NCBI GenBank assembly: GCA_002010215.1
Contig: MTMY01000003.1
Location: 1 to 64,000, forward strand
Reading direction: 5' to 3'
Origin: Archaeoglobus sp. JdFR-37
Lineage (GTDB): Archaea; Halobacteriota; Archaeoglobi; Archaeoglobales; Archaeoglobaceae
Length of the DNA stretch: 64,000 nucleotides
The translations under genes were made by a program, and so were the position numbers. Positions 8,206-16,550 of the stretch are shown here, piece after piece. Below the pieces are notes generated by a model. It had not been told where the DNA came from, did not search any database, and worked only from the letters and a program-made list of their open reading frames with translations. Every line of letters begins with the position of its first letter. Positions within the stretch are counted from its first letter, which is position 1.

Positions 8206-9051
8206 ATGGAATATGCCGATTATAAAAATATAATTTGTGAAAAAGATGGGAGAATACTGGTAATAACGATCAACAGGCCAGATGTGCACAACTGTATAGA
8301 CCCGGAAACAAACTTCGAACTGGCCGATGCATGGAGAAAATTCTCCGAGGATGATGACCTATGGGTTGCCATCATTACCGGAGCTGGAGACAAAGCTTTT
8401 TGCACTGGCGCAGACCTCAAAAAATGGCACAGGTTCTTGCTTGAACAAAAAGTCAACTATTTCAGAAAGAATGCATTTTATGGGCCAGGTTTTGGGGGGT
8501 TAACTAGAGGTATACAGATATTCAAGCCAATTATTGCTGCAATCAATGGCATGTGTTATGCCGGAGGTCTGGAGCTGGCGCTTGCAGCTGATATCAGAAT
8601 TGCCAGCGAAGATGCAAAATTTGGTGTACTGAATAGAAGATGGAATGTTGGGCTTGGAGACGGAGGTACGCAGAGATTATGGAGGGTTGTTGGACTTGGC
8701 AGAGCATTGGAACTCATACTGACTGGCAAAGAAATCGACGCCCAGGAAGCGTACAGAATAGGGCTGGTTAATGAAATTGTACCAAAGAGTGAAGTCCTCG
8801 AAAGAGCTAAAGAACTGGCAGAACTGATTTGCTCGTTCCCCCAAGGCTCTATAAGAACGGACAAAGAGGCCTTGATTAGGGGAATAGGGACACCGCTTGA
8901 AGAAGGGCTCAGAATAGAGAGTATGCTTTTCTGGAACTTGTTGCTCAACAATGACTTCTGGGAAGGACCGAAAGCATTCAGAGATAAGCGGAAACCCGAA
9001 TACACGATGGAAAATGAAAAATTAAAAGATTCGATAAAATATAGGTGGTAA
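8206..9051 (+). CDS. Crotonase-family enoyl-CoA hydratase/isomerase
   Basis: 281 aa. The crotonase fold is seen in the oxyanion-hole motifs FCTGADLKKW (near residue 65) and NGMCYAGGLELALAADIRIA. The Glu of GGLELA (Glu144 in rat crotonase) is kept. The position of the second catalytic Glu (Glu164) falls in FGVLNRRWNVGLGDGGTQRL, where it is replaced by Asn or Arg. Hydration of a simple enoyl-CoA is therefore doubtful; isomerase, hydrolase or ring-opening chemistry is possible. TATA spacing predicts a leaderless ATG. First gene of a three-gene operon with the CoA-transferase subunits. Confidence 0.82.
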   Translation: MEYADYKNIICEKDGRILVITINRPDVHNCIDPETNFELADAWRKFSEDDDLWVAIITGAGDKAFCTGADLKKWHRFLLEQKVNYFRKNAFYGPGFGGLTRGIQIFKPIIAAINGMCYAGGLELALAADIRIASEDAKFGVLNRRWNVGLGDGGTQRLWRVVGLGRALELILTGKEIDAQEAYRIGLVNEIVPKSEVLERAKELAELICSFPQGSIRTDKEALIRGIGTPLEEGLRIESMLFWNLLLNNDFWEGPKAFRDKRKPEYTMENEKLKDSIKYRW

Positions 9052-9053
9052 AA

Positions 9054-10010
9054 ATGAGTGATAAAATCGTAAGTTTGGAAGAGGCCGTGAGAGAGATTCA
9101 GAATGGAGATATAGTTTTCATAGGGGGTGTGCTTGATTCCAGGGTCCCTATGGCGGCTATTTACGAGATGATCCGGCAAGGAAAAAAGGATTTAATAGGT
9201 CTTTCAATACTCGCTCTTGAAGATCCGGCTGTTGGTGCGGGCTGTATTAGTGCGTTTATCGGTTGCTACGCATGGCTTGGAGCTTTTGGGAAGGCCCCAT
9301 GTATCGCCAGAAAGTACGAAAATGGCGAGCTAATAATAGAAGACCTCGGACACAATGATTCTTTGTTGATCTACATGTCTGCTTTTGGCCTGTCCAGCGT
9401 TGCTTCGAACTACAGCATTGGGTCAGACCTGCTAAATCTCAAGTATTCAAAGCTGGATAAAATCAGAGAAATTGCCAGAAATAAGGAAAAAATACCAAAG
9501 GTAAAGTATGCAAAAATCGAGGATCCATTTTTTGGAGGAGAAAGGGTATTGCTACCAACGATTAAACCCGACGTGGCAGTAATACATGTCCAGCAAGTGG
9601 GAACAGAAGGTACATGCAGAATATTTGGTGTTGAAGGTGTGGATACCCTGGCGGCCTTTGCAGCGGATAAGGTCATTGTGACTGCCGAAGAGATAGTTCC
9701 AGAAGATTATCTGAGAGAGGATCCGAACAGAAATTCCATTCCATGTACCCAGGTGGACATGATAGTAGAAGTCCCCTGGGGTGCCCATCCATCAGTAGTG
9801 TCGCACTACTATGATCTCGACATCGAGTTTATCATAGATTACGTAAAGCGTGCATCCACTCAGGAAGATTTTGAAGAATGGCTGGAAGAATGGGTTTTCT
9901 CTGTCGAAAATCATGAAGGCTATCTGAACAAACTGGGGATAGAGCGGCTTGAAAGCCTGAGGGCTGTAAAGGGCTACGGATTCAGACCAAGAACTTGGTT
10001 GAGAAGATAG
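9054..10010 (+). CDS. CoA-transferase family I, subunit A (glutaconate CoA-transferase-like)
   Basis: 318 aa, starting at ATG 9054 behind GGTGGT, 3 nt after the crotonase stop. The N-terminus (KIVSLEEAVREIQNGDIVFIGGVLDSRVPMAA) matches the alpha subunits of GctA/IpdA-type enzymes. These transfer CoA between carboxylic acids, or in the IpdAB case hydrolyse a ring. A long C-terminal segment after EEIVPEDYLREDPN is normal for the family. It would form a heterodimer or tetramer with the next gene. The acid substrate is not deducible. It works with the crotonase upstream. Confidence 0.82.
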   Translation: MSDKIVSLEEAVREIQNGDIVFIGGVLDSRVPMAAIYEMIRQGKKDLIGLSILALEDPAVGAGCISAFIGCYAWLGAFGKAPCIARKYENGELIIEDLGHNDSLLIYMSAFGLSSVASNYSIGSDLLNLKYSKLDKIREIARNKEKIPKVKYAKIEDPFFGGERVLLPTIKPDVAVIHVQQVGTEGTCRIFGVEGVDTLAAFAADKVIVTAEEIVPEDYLREDPNRNSIPCTQVDMIVEVPWGAHPSVVSHYYDLDIEFIIDYVKRASTQEDFEEWLEEWVFSVENHEGYLNKLGIERLESLRAVKGYGFRPRTWLRR

Positions 10011-10026
10011 AAATGGAGGTGAAAAT

Positions 10027-10824
10027 TTGACTGAAGCCGTTAAAGCTGAAGAGTATACTCCGCTTGAAGCAGCAGTGGTTTACGTGGCAAGGGAATTGAA
10101 GAAGTACGATGGTAGGAGCGTCATAACTGGCATAGGCCTTCCTGTGGTTGCCTCACTCCTCGCCAAAAGACTATACGCTCCAAAATTAAAGATAAACATA
10201 GAAAGTGGCTCATTCGATATCCAGCTTCCTGAGATTCCAATATCTCTTTTCGGGCCCAGAATATCATATAAGTGCTCTGCACAGCTCAACAATCTTCATT
10301 CGCTGGCAGGTACTGCAAGAGGTGATTACGACATCGGATTTATAGGGGGTGCCCAAGTCGACAAATATGGAAATGTAAATTCTACAGTTATAGGCGATTA
10401 TCTTGGAGGTCACAAAAGGTTAGCTGGTAGCGGAGGAGCTGTTGATATCGGTTGTTTTACGAATACGATAATCATTATGCCCCATAGAAAGGAAAGGATC
10501 GTTAATTTCGTGGACTACATAACCACTCCTGGCTGGAAGTGTAGAAAGCCATTCTCTGATGAAATTGTTGATCGACAAGAGCTGGGCCTTCCAGGCGGAC
10601 CGATCATGATTGTCACAAATCTCTGCATCATGCGCTTCGATAAAGAGAGCAAGGAGGCGTATGTGGACACAATATTCCCCGGTGTTTCTAAAGAAACCAT
10701 AATCAGTAATACAGGGTTTGACATTGACTTGAGCAGAGCTCGAACAGGTGAACCCATTCAAAAAATCGAGATTGAAACTCTAAGAAAAGAGGTTGACCCT
10801 TTGAACATCTACAGACTCCGATAG
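10027..10824 (+). CDS. CoA-transferase family I, subunit B (glutaconate CoA-transferase-like)
   Basis: 265 aa. Start is TTG 10027, fixed by a perfect GGAGGTGA at 10015-10022. The family I beta-subunit signs are NIESGSFD, with Glu59 at the place of the catalytic Glu that forms the glutamyl-CoA adduct, and GSGGAVDIG near residue 138. GxIGGAQVDKYGNVNST is also typical. Together with the preceding gene it forms a CoA-transferase. The retained Glu argues for transferase chemistry and not merely a scaffold. Last gene of the operon; the next gene is on the other strand. Confidence 0.82.
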   Translation: MTEAVKAEEYTPLEAAVVYVARELKKYDGRSVITGIGLPVVASLLAKRLYAPKLKINIESGSFDIQLPEIPISLFGPRISYKCSAQLNNLHSLAGTARGDYDIGFIGGAQVDKYGNVNSTVIGDYLGGHKRLAGSGGAVDIGCFTNTIIIMPHRKERIVNFVDYITTPGWKCRKPFSDEIVDRQELGLPGGPIMIVTNLCIMRFDKESKEAYVDTIFPGVSKETIISNTGFDIDLSRARTGEPIQKIEIETLRKEVDPLNIYRLR

Positions 10825-11037
10825 GCACTTAACTCTGAAAGTTGGTTGATGAAAAATCGCAATAGTTATCCTTTCAAAACTTTTTTGGTAGTTTATACCT
10901 TCCAGCTTTTGATAGTGGTTAGACAGATTCATGGATGTTTCTTATGGGCAGGTCTTGAGAGGAATACCTTCAGGTAAGTTCTCGAAGCTCATTGGGAGCC
11001 TTAAATAACGAATAATAGGATGTAACGATGGCAAAAA

Positions 11038-11838
11038 TCATCCAATAAGCCTTCTCAGCCTTTCAATGTCGTATTCCTCAGCTTTCTCCTCAATCTCCCT
11101 GTTTATCCTCTCCAAGTACTCCCACGCTTTTCTGACTTCAGGTGCCAGGCTCCACTCTTCTGGCTTTGTGACGTATTCCTGGCCTTGGTTTATGAACCTG
11201 TACATGTAAACCACGCAGCCCCTGTATTCCCTGTTACCCCCAGCCCACCTGGTGAACCTGCCCGGAAATATTCCCGCAATCTTCCAGCCCCTCCTTATGC
11301 AGAGCTTCTGAGTTATATCGTGCCAGGTTTCAAGAAAAGTTGTCATGTACTCCGCTCCGCTTTCCGCTATTTTCTCGGCTATGGCAAAACCTATTCCCAG
11401 CGGTATGTGCTGCCTCCTGTAGTCCGGGTGGGTAGTAATCATGGAATACTCTATTTCCAAATTCTTGTCATCTTTTCTCAGTAATGCTGCTCCAACGAGC
11501 TTTGAAGCCTCAAGCTCTTCCGCAATAACCATGCAGTACTCCTTCTCAAACCTGTCTCGCTCCCAGTTTTCTTCAAGCACAACCCTCTCCCTTATCTGCT
11601 CCGGATAAAGAACAAAATCGTAGTTCGACCCGTAAACCTCAGGATAACCTGCCCTCCAGAGCTCGGCAGCCTTTTCCACATCTGCCTCCCTCAGTATTCT
11701 GGCCCTATATTTCTTAAAGTACGATTCCAGATGGAACTTCGGCCAGACAACTCTCTTTTCTCCGATCTCTCTGGTTTTGCATGTCCTTGCCATCTCCCTG
11801 AAGGGTCTGTATTTGCTCATGTCTATCTTATCCATCAT
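11038..11838 (-). CDS. GNAT-like acetyltransferase domain protein
   Basis: About 266 aa from ATG 11838. Residues following ARILREADVEKAAELWRAGYPEVYG form an N-terminal GNAT-type helix. CMVIAEELEASKLVGAALL then IEYSMITTHPDYRRQHIPLGIG look like GNAT beta4 and a variant of the acetyl-CoA loop (RRxxxGxG with an inserted His-Ile-Pro). The C-terminus is charged and helical. Substrate unknown. The frame is open to 11991, but the added residues look non-coding and there is no good ribosome binding site. Divergent from the gene at 12058. Confidence 0.6.
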   Translation of the reverse strand: MMDKIDMSKYRPFREMARTCKTREIGEKRVVWPKFHLESYFKKYRARILREADVEKAAELWRAGYPEVYGSNYDFVLYPEQIRERVVLEENWERDRFEKEYCMVIAEELEASKLVGAALLRKDDKNLEIEYSMITTHPDYRRQHIPLGIGFAIAEKIAESGAEYMTTFLETWHDITQKLCIRRGWKIAGIFPGRFTRWAGGNREYRGCVVYMYRFINQGQEYVTKPEEWSLAPEVRKAWEYLERINREIEEKAEEYDIERLRRLIG

Positions 11839-12057
11839 GATATAATCTTCGCTATCAAAAAACCTAAGCCTATCGGTTACCGATATATGTGGAAAGGATC
11901 GACATCGATCTGTATAGTGAACGGCAATCGATGGCTGCAGCGGAATTGTCATACCTTCTCTCTCACGAAGAGGAAATTTGAGATACGGCAAGAAGGTAGA
12001 TCTCTGGAAATCAAAACCGCTTTAAAGGTTTATCAGAGCAATCAAAAAGTGGTCAAC

Positions 12058-12552
12058 ATGAAGCTGGATTTGAAGGAAGAAGAGAAAGAGGAGTACATAC
12101 ATTTCTTGCTGAGGCAATATAGGCTTGTTGACGCTTTGTGGTTTCTTGCCGTGGAGGACAAATTTGGATTAGACGCAGCCGTAGAATTGAACGAGAGGGT
12201 TTGGGAGGACATGGGTCGAAGGTCGGCTAAAGAGATCAAGAGAAGATTTAAAATTGATGAGAAGGGTCTGAAGGGATTCGTCAGGGCTTTGAAGTACTTC
12301 CCCTGGAGCACCATCATCGGTTACGAGGTAGTGGAGAAAAAAGGTAAAGTCATTATTTCCGTCCCGCACTGCCCTCCTCAGGAGGCGAGGATTAGGATGG
12401 GGAGGGGTGAGTTTCCCTGTAAGGAGATGCACTTCAGGGAGTTCAGGTTCTTTGCGGAGGAGATCGATGAGAGAATAGTGGTTAGGTGCATATTTGCCCC
12501 TCCAGACGAGCGGCAGGACTGCTGGTGCAGGTGGGAGTTCGCAGTTGAGTGA
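12058..12552 (+). CDS. DUF6125-like protein
   Basis: 164 aa from ATG 12058, preceded by GTGGTC and a TTTAAAGG promoter element near 12020. The sequence RLVDALWFLAVEDKFGLDAAVELNERVWEDMG resembles a family that I recall as DUF6125, whose members have a helical N-terminus and a C-terminal heme- or ligand-pocket-like domain. Cys residues cluster in the second half (HCPPQEAR, FPCKEMHF, RCIF, DCWCRWEF), which could bind metal. Function unknown. The following gene starts about 55 nt later on the same strand. Confidence 0.65.
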   Translation: MKLDLKEEEKEEYIHFLLRQYRLVDALWFLAVEDKFGLDAAVELNERVWEDMGRRSAKEIKRRFKIDEKGLKGFVRALKYFPWSTIIGYEVVEKKGKVIISVPHCPPQEARIRMGRGEFPCKEMHFREFRFFAEEIDERIVVRCIFAPPDERQDCWCRWEFAVE

Positions 12553-12606
12553 CTTCTGCCACTCTCAAATTTGAGAGATTTGATGAATTTACCTCGTGAG
12601 AGAGAT

Positions 12607-13053
12607 ATGAAAGGTTCTGAATGGCTCAGGAATTACGTCAGAGAGAGAGGCATTAAAGCGGAGGTTATAGAGGTTGGCAGAGCCTCAACAGTGGCTGAGG
12701 CTGCGAAAGCGTTAGGTTGCAGCAAGAGGGAGATAATCAAGTCCATCGTTCTCGTTGCGGGGAATGAGGCTGTTATTGCAATTGTGGATGGCACCTCATC
12801 CGTTGACCTGAAGAGGGTTGAAGAGCTGATTGGGAAAGCGGTGAGGATAGCAGAAAGAGAAGAGGTACGACGCTTAACAGGCTTTCAGGCTGGCGGCGTC
12901 CCGCCCGTTGGGCACGGCTGCAAAGCGTTCGTGGATGAGAGGGTTTTGAGGAGCGAGAGAGTTTACGGCGGTGGGGGAGACGAGAGGCACCTCCTTTTGA
13001 TTTCCCCGGCTGAAATTGCAAGGGAGGCGGTTGTTGCCAGAATAAGGAAGTAG
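12607..13053 (+). CDS. YbaK/EbsC-family aminoacyl-tRNA deacylase-like protein
   Basis: 148 aa. The YbaK fold is recognised from ASTVAEAAKALGCSKREIIKSIVLV, DGTSSVDLKRVEELIGKAVRIAEREEV and the core TGFQAGGVPPVGHGCKAFVDERV. The Lys in KSIVL corresponds to the key Lys of Cys-tRNA(Pro) editing enzymes, and GGVPPVGH is the substrate loop. It probably removes mischarged amino acids from tRNA. ATG 12607 is preferred, with GAGAG just before it; ATG 12583 is possible and adds 8 residues. Confidence 0.8.
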   Translation: MKGSEWLRNYVRERGIKAEVIEVGRASTVAEAAKALGCSKREIIKSIVLVAGNEAVIAIVDGTSSVDLKRVEELIGKAVRIAEREEVRRLTGFQAGGVPPVGHGCKAFVDERVLRSERVYGGGGDERHLLLISPAEIAREAVVARIRK

Positions 13054-13104
13054 GATTGGAGTTTAGTCAAGTGGCTGGAACAGCTGCATTCTGGAGTACT
13101 CCAA

Positions 13105-13209
13105 GCTCCGGCGCTCCGAGTTTCTGCAGGCTTCGAGGTTGCTTCGGCGCCACCACTTCTCCCTTCTGCGCCCCCCGCAGCCGAACCTCTGCGAGTTCCG
13201 AACCGGAGC
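13105..13209. other. GC-rich self-complementary stretch, possible structured RNA
   Basis: This is much richer in G+C than its surroundings. GCTCCGG (13105-13111) pairs with CCGGAGC (13203-13209). Inside it, GAGGTT (13135-13140) pairs with AACCTC (13184-13189) and TCGGC (13144-13148) with GCCGA (13180-13184). High GC plus nested stems is how stable RNAs show up in hyperthermophile genomes, but I find no tRNA, SRP, RNase P or guide RNA signature. The strand is undecided. Confidence 0.3.
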
Positions 13210-13293
13210 CTGCGCTAGGTAAGTGGCACTGCCATAAATTTGGCAGCAGCGGGAGCAAGAGATCGGGCAAAAGTTGAAGGTATTAGGCACAGC

Positions 13294-13569
13294 ATGATGG
13301 GAAGAGGCAACAGGCTTAGGAGGCTGTATGCCTTCAAGGTTCAGATAGTTGTTGATGACGAGCTCCAAAGAAAGCTGGAGTTCATTGCCAGAAGGATGGT
13401 TGAGCTTGAGAGGCTGCAAAAGGAGAAGCTCGAAGAAATTGAACGGCTCAGACAAGGGGTTGCAAGGCTGAGGATGGGGGGCCCGAACGCAGCTCTCCCG
13501 CCGCCGGATTGGATGGCGGAGCCGGTGAAGAGGTTGCTGAAGCTGAAGAGTCTAATAGCGCGATCGTAG
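13294..13569 (+). CDS. Hypothetical coiled-coil protein
   Basis: 91 aa from ATG 13294. A basic N-terminus (GRGNRLRRLYAFKVQIVVDD) is followed by a continuous coiled-coil-like helix (LQRKLEFIARRMVELERLQKEKLEEIERLRQGVARLR). It ends with a Pro-containing tail, ALPPPDWMAEPVKRLLK. No family is recognised. An inverted repeat TGCCA-N6-TGGCA at 13230-13245 overlaps a CATAAATTTGG TATA-like element upstream and could be a promoter/operator. It lies next to VapBC, but I see no evidence that it belongs to it. Confidence 0.45.
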   Translation: MMGRGNRLRRLYAFKVQIVVDDELQRKLEFIARRMVELERLQKEKLEEIERLRQGVARLRMGGPNAALPPPDWMAEPVKRLLKLKSLIARS

Positions 13570-13601
13570 CCAATTTTGGCAGGTAGCTTAACGGGGTAAC
13601 A

Positions 13602-13628
13602 TTCATATACAATATTTGTTAAATTCAA
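13602..13628 (+). promoter_or_regulatory. vapBC promoter with inverted repeat
   Basis: TTCATATACAAT (13602-13613) is placed about 26 nt before ATG 13633, so the vapB transcript is probably leaderless. Directly after it, ATTTG-N7-CAAAT (about 13612-13628) forms an inverted repeat over the predicted transcription start. That is where an autoregulating VapB antitoxin would bind. Confidence 0.4.
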
Positions 13629-13632
13629 ATGT

Positions 13633-13854
13633 ATGGGACACGTGAACATGACAATCACAATTCCCGAGGAGTTGAGAAAAAGGATCAGAAAGATAAAGGG
13701 TGTGAACTGGAGCGAGGTTGCAAGGAGGGCGTTTGAGGAAGAATTGAAGAGGATAGAGAGGCAGATTGCCGCAGAGGAGATGGACAGGTTGAGGACGAAG
13801 AGCAAGGGCTGGAGTGGCGTGGAGGAGATAAGGAAATGGAGAGACTCGCAATAG
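13633..13854 (+). CDS. vapB: VapB-type antitoxin
   Basis: 73 aa. The N-terminus MTITIPEELRKRIRKIKGVNWSEVARRAFEEEL is a ribbon-helix-helix DNA-binding domain; the C-terminus is a charged helix that would wrap the toxin. The gene overlaps vapC by 19 nt, the usual coupling that keeps antitoxin ahead of toxin. ATG 13633 agrees with the leaderless promoter; ATG 13648 would remove five residues. It should repress its own promoter with VapC as corepressor. Confidence 0.8.
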   Translation: MGHVNMTITIPEELRKRIRKIKGVNWSEVARRAFEEELKRIERQIAAEEMDRLRTKSKGWSGVEEIRKWRDSQ

Positions 13855-14264
13855 ATTCGTCCGTTGCTGTCAAGTGGTTCAGCCAGGAGGATGATACAGA
13901 TAAAGCCGTTCAGATACGGGATGCCCACGTGAGGGGCGATTTCGAGCTGATAGCTACACCCCTTCTCTACTGCGAGGTGACAAATGCCCTGAGGTTCAAG
14001 CCGGACTTTGGAGCAGAAATGTTGAGGAGGGCTGTGGAGGCTTTATTCAAGCTCCACATGGTTGTGGAAGAGATTGATGAGTCTATTTTAAAGAGGAGTG
14101 CAGAAATAGCCTTTGACAGCGATATAACTATCTACGATGCCTTGCCGGTTGCTGTTGCGGAGAAGAACTCCACGGTGTGCGTCACGGCGGATGAGAGGAC
14201 ACAGTACAACAGGCTGAAGGGAAAATATCCTGTAAGACTTTTGAGAGATTTCCCATTCGAATGA
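13836..14264 (+). CDS. vapC: VapC-type PIN-domain ribonuclease toxin
   Basis: 142 aa PIN domain. The four acidic metal ligands are in place: Asp7 in AIDSS, Glu47 in YCEVTNAL, Asp101 in IYDALPVA and Asp119 in VTADE. It is therefore predicted to be an active Mg-dependent endoribonuclease that cuts tRNA or rRNA when VapB is lost. It overlaps vapB. No sign of decay. Confidence 0.85.
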   Translation: MERLAIDSSVAVKWFSQEDDTDKAVQIRDAHVRGDFELIATPLLYCEVTNALRFKPDFGAEMLRRAVEALFKLHMVVEEIDESILKRSAEIAFDSDITIYDALPVAVAEKNSTVCVTADERTQYNRLKGKYPVRLLRDFPFE

Positions 14265-14392
14265 GATAGCAGTTGATTCCGCTGGCTAGCTGGCAGAATT
14301 TAGCTAAGTTCAAAATCAGGTTTTGAAATGAAAGGTACTCGCTTAAATTTTTTCAAGACTTTCATTCAAATTAAAAAATAAAAAATAAAGAG

Positions 14393-15532
14393 TCAAAACT
14401 CAATCTCAAGGCTTGTTGGATGCAGGCAGTCCTTGGTAAGCGCCATCTGCCTGTATTTGCCCATCTGAAAGATCATCATATAGTCATCAAGCACCATCTC
14501 AACAATCTCATCCTCATCCAGCTCATCTGCCCTCCTGAACCTCAGGGGGCGATGGATGTCCATGTAGGCATACGGCTGCCCGAGCTTTCGCACAACTGCC
14601 CTAATCACATTTTCCGTGAAAGAGTACTTCACCATCACTGACGGGCTGTCTTCCCCCTTCCCAACTGGTTTATACTTCGCTCCATTGAACTCGATGTCCT
14701 CATAAGCTATATTCACAACTTCACGCTTCAGCTCGTGATAGTAATCTAATACGTAGTACTCTTTCACTGCTAGAGTGTTCCAGAGCCCGCCCAGGTAGAT
14801 CTTCAGCGCTTCGTTGAAGCTTTTTACAACGTCGAGCTTCCTGTATTTGATAACTCCAGTGAAGACATTCCAGAGCTCAGCATCAACGCTGATTTCTGCA
14901 TCAACCTCCCTGCTGTCATTCAGCACTTCTTTATCAGGAGGCTCTGGATGCTTGGTCTGCCTTTCCTTCGCTTCAAATCCCGGAGGAACGCCCAGCTCTA
15001 TGTAATCCTTTTCGAAGTATGCTCTTCTCAGATCGAGGAGCTCTTTCAGGGGGTCCTCAGCTTCCTCTTCTCTGAAGTACTCCATCGTAACAGGCTCATC
15101 GCTATAAACGTGGTTTGCTATGACGTTGGGGTATAGGTAATCGCAGCAGTAATCTTCGCTTTGCCTCACCAACGCCCCTCTTCTCCTTCGCGTTACAGTA
15201 ATGCGGATCTTGTAGGGCCTGCCGTCGCAGGGCTTGACAACGTAGGGGGCGACGATGTGAACGAACCTCTTTATGACCTTCGAGGGAAAGCTTCCGTAAA
15301 GGGGTTCGAAAGTATAGCCAGCAGCATCTTCAAACTCAAGCTGGCTTACATCAACAACGTCGTAATAATCTCCATCGTGTCTCAGGACGAGGGTGTTGTC
15401 AAGAAGGGCCAGATAGGTTATGAGAGCATTCTCAACGTGCTCTTTCATGCCATTTTTCTCGCAGATTTTTTCAAGCGGAAGCCAGACTCTCGCCTCGACA
15501 CCCACCTTAACCGCTTTCGCGGCCGCACTCAT
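14393..15532 (-). CDS. Unknown protein with an internal duplication
   Basis: About 379 aa, no family recognised. Two segments align with each other: the first begins VGVEARVWLPLEK and contains ALITYLALLDNTLVL, YYDVV and LEFEDAAGYTFEPLYG. The second begins ISVDAELWNVFTG and contains ALKIYLGGLWNTLAV, YYVLD and IAYEDIEFNGAKYKPV. A linker with EEEAEDPLKELLDLRRAYFEKDY separates them. It is rich in Tyr, Asp and Glu, with no membrane segment, so it is likely cytoplasmic. An inverted repeat covers the start region. ATG 15532 is preferred over 15541. Confidence 0.6.
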   Translation of the reverse strand: MSAAAKAVKVGVEARVWLPLEKICEKNGMKEHVENALITYLALLDNTLVLRHDGDYYDVVDVSQLEFEDAAGYTFEPLYGSFPSKVIKRFVHIVAPYVVKPCDGRPYKIRITVTRRRRGALVRQSEDYCCDYLYPNVIANHVYSDEPVTMEYFREEEAEDPLKELLDLRRAYFEKDYIELGVPPGFEAKERQTKHPEPPDKEVLNDSREVDAEISVDAELWNVFTGVIKYRKLDVVKSFNEALKIYLGGLWNTLAVKEYYVLDYYHELKREVVNIAYEDIEFNGAKYKPVGKGEDSPSVMVKYSFTENVIRAVVRKLGQPYAYMDIHRPLRFRRADELDEDEIVEMVLDDYMMIFQMGKYRQMALTKDCLHPTSLEIEF

Positions 15533-15537
15533 GCCAA

Positions 15538-15560
15538 CCACTCGGGATCGATCTGAGTGG
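15538..15560. promoter_or_regulatory. Near-perfect 23-bp inverted repeat at a gene start
   Basis: CCACTC (15538-15543) and GAGTGG (15555-15560) enclose GATCGATC. It lies 6 nt upstream of ATG 15532 and downstream of an AATTTTAATA TATA-like element at about 15565-15580 (minus strand). It therefore covers the probable transcription start, a position suited to repression. Confidence 0.45.
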
Positions 15561-15596
15561 TGTTATTAAAATTTATTCAACGTTTTAATTGCCACT

Positions 15597-15851
15597 TTAG
15601 TTCTCGTTCCAATTCTGATCGTTCTCCTCTCTCCTCCTCTTGGCCTTCTCTGCCACCTTAATCTCCCTCTTCAACCCCTCCTCAAGCTCTTCAACCACGT
15701 CATCCACTATGTCCACCACTCCGTACTCTATGGCTATTTCCGCCTCAGCCTCTATGCCTGCAAGCATGAGCCTTGACAGTATTATCAGCACCGCCAGGTT
15801 GTGAATCTCCTCGTATAGCATGGAAGGCTTTGTCGTGCCTGCTATTGACAT
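15597..15851 (-). CDS. Small hypothetical acidic protein
   Basis: 84 aa from ATG 15851. The first half is hydrophobic/helical (SMLYEEIHNLAVLIILSRLMLAGIEAEAEIAIEYGVVDIVDDVV) and the end is highly charged (EELEEGLKREIKVAEKAKRRREEND). A TTAAATTT element some 33 nt upstream could act as a TATA box. The gene is 64 nt upstream of the duplicated-domain gene on the same strand, so the two may be cotranscribed, although the latter also has its own promoter-like region. No family recognised. Confidence 0.5.
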   Translation of the reverse strand: MSIAGTTKPSMLYEEIHNLAVLIILSRLMLAGIEAEAEIAIEYGVVDIVDDVVEELEEGLKREIKVAEKAKRRREENDQNWNEN

Positions 15852-16059
15852 CCATGATGCATGATGCAAAGGGAAAATTTAATCGGCAGCTAACCCTGCC
15901 TGAATAAGTTAACATCTCGGAACGAACAAAGGGCTGATCAAAGAGTTAATTGAGGCGCCTCCATGGCATTCTTGCACCCAACATCTCGCAGATTGTGATC
16001 TCGACTTTTGATTAGAAATGATTAAAAAGCTGAGACTGTTAAGTTTAATTACATGCAGT

Positions 16060-16521
16060 TTAGAGCAGGCTCTCGATAATCTTGATGTGGCTAGCCTCGG
16101 ATGCAACGAGTTCTTTCAATATATCCCTGACTTTTTTAGCCACTTCATCACCCAATTCTTCGCTTATTTCCGAGAAGTTGAATCTCAGCAGGTATCTATA
16201 ATATCGCAAAGCCCAGCGCTCCCATCTGAGTAAGATGTTTAACATATCCGGTGTTAAATCCTCTGAAAAGTCAAAGCTCTTTATCCCCATCCTTTCCTCT
16301 GCATACTCCTTTAAAGTTTCAATGCCAAATCCGAGGGCTTCGACAGCTCTTCTAAGCATAATTTTATGTTTTTCGTTATCTACCATTATATTGCAAATAG
16401 AATTGAAAATGCTTTCATCTTCGCAACACACCATCATCTCTGCAAGTCCTCGTGCTACTGAGGCTTCGATAGAATATGCTCTTGCAAGTAAGGAGGCTAA
16501 GACTTCGACAGAATCTTTCAT
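16060..16521 (-). CDS. Ferritin-like diiron protein
   Basis: 153 aa, all helical. Four-helix-bundle metal ligands are visible: Glu in SIEASVARG, ExxH in DNEKHKIM, Glu in WERWALRYY and ExxH in SEASHIKII. This E, ExxH, E, ExxH order is that of rubrerythrin/ferritin-like diiron sites. No rubredoxin domain is present. It could be a peroxide-scavenging or iron-handling protein. An AAATAATATA element near 16545-16560 is placed for a start at or just before the ATG. Confidence 0.6.
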   Translation of the reverse strand: MKDSVEVLASLLARAYSIEASVARGLAEMMVCCEDESIFNSICNIMVDNEKHKIMLRRAVEALGFGIETLKEYAEERMGIKSFDFSEDLTPDMLNILLRWERWALRYYRYLLRFNFSEISEELGDEVAKKVRDILKELVASEASHIKIIESLL

Positions 16522-16550
16522 ATTATAATTTTAAAGTCTAGAGGTGTATA

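Noticed and set aside
10931-11008. 25-codon frame MDVSYGQVLRGIPSGKF
   Set aside because: No ribosome site and too short to judge; no modifying enzyme nearby.
13067-13455. Minus-strand frames of 67 and 130 codons through the GC-rich stretch
   Set aside because: They exist because GC-rich DNA lacks stops; Pro/Leu/Arg-rich composition and overlap with a better plus-strand gene.
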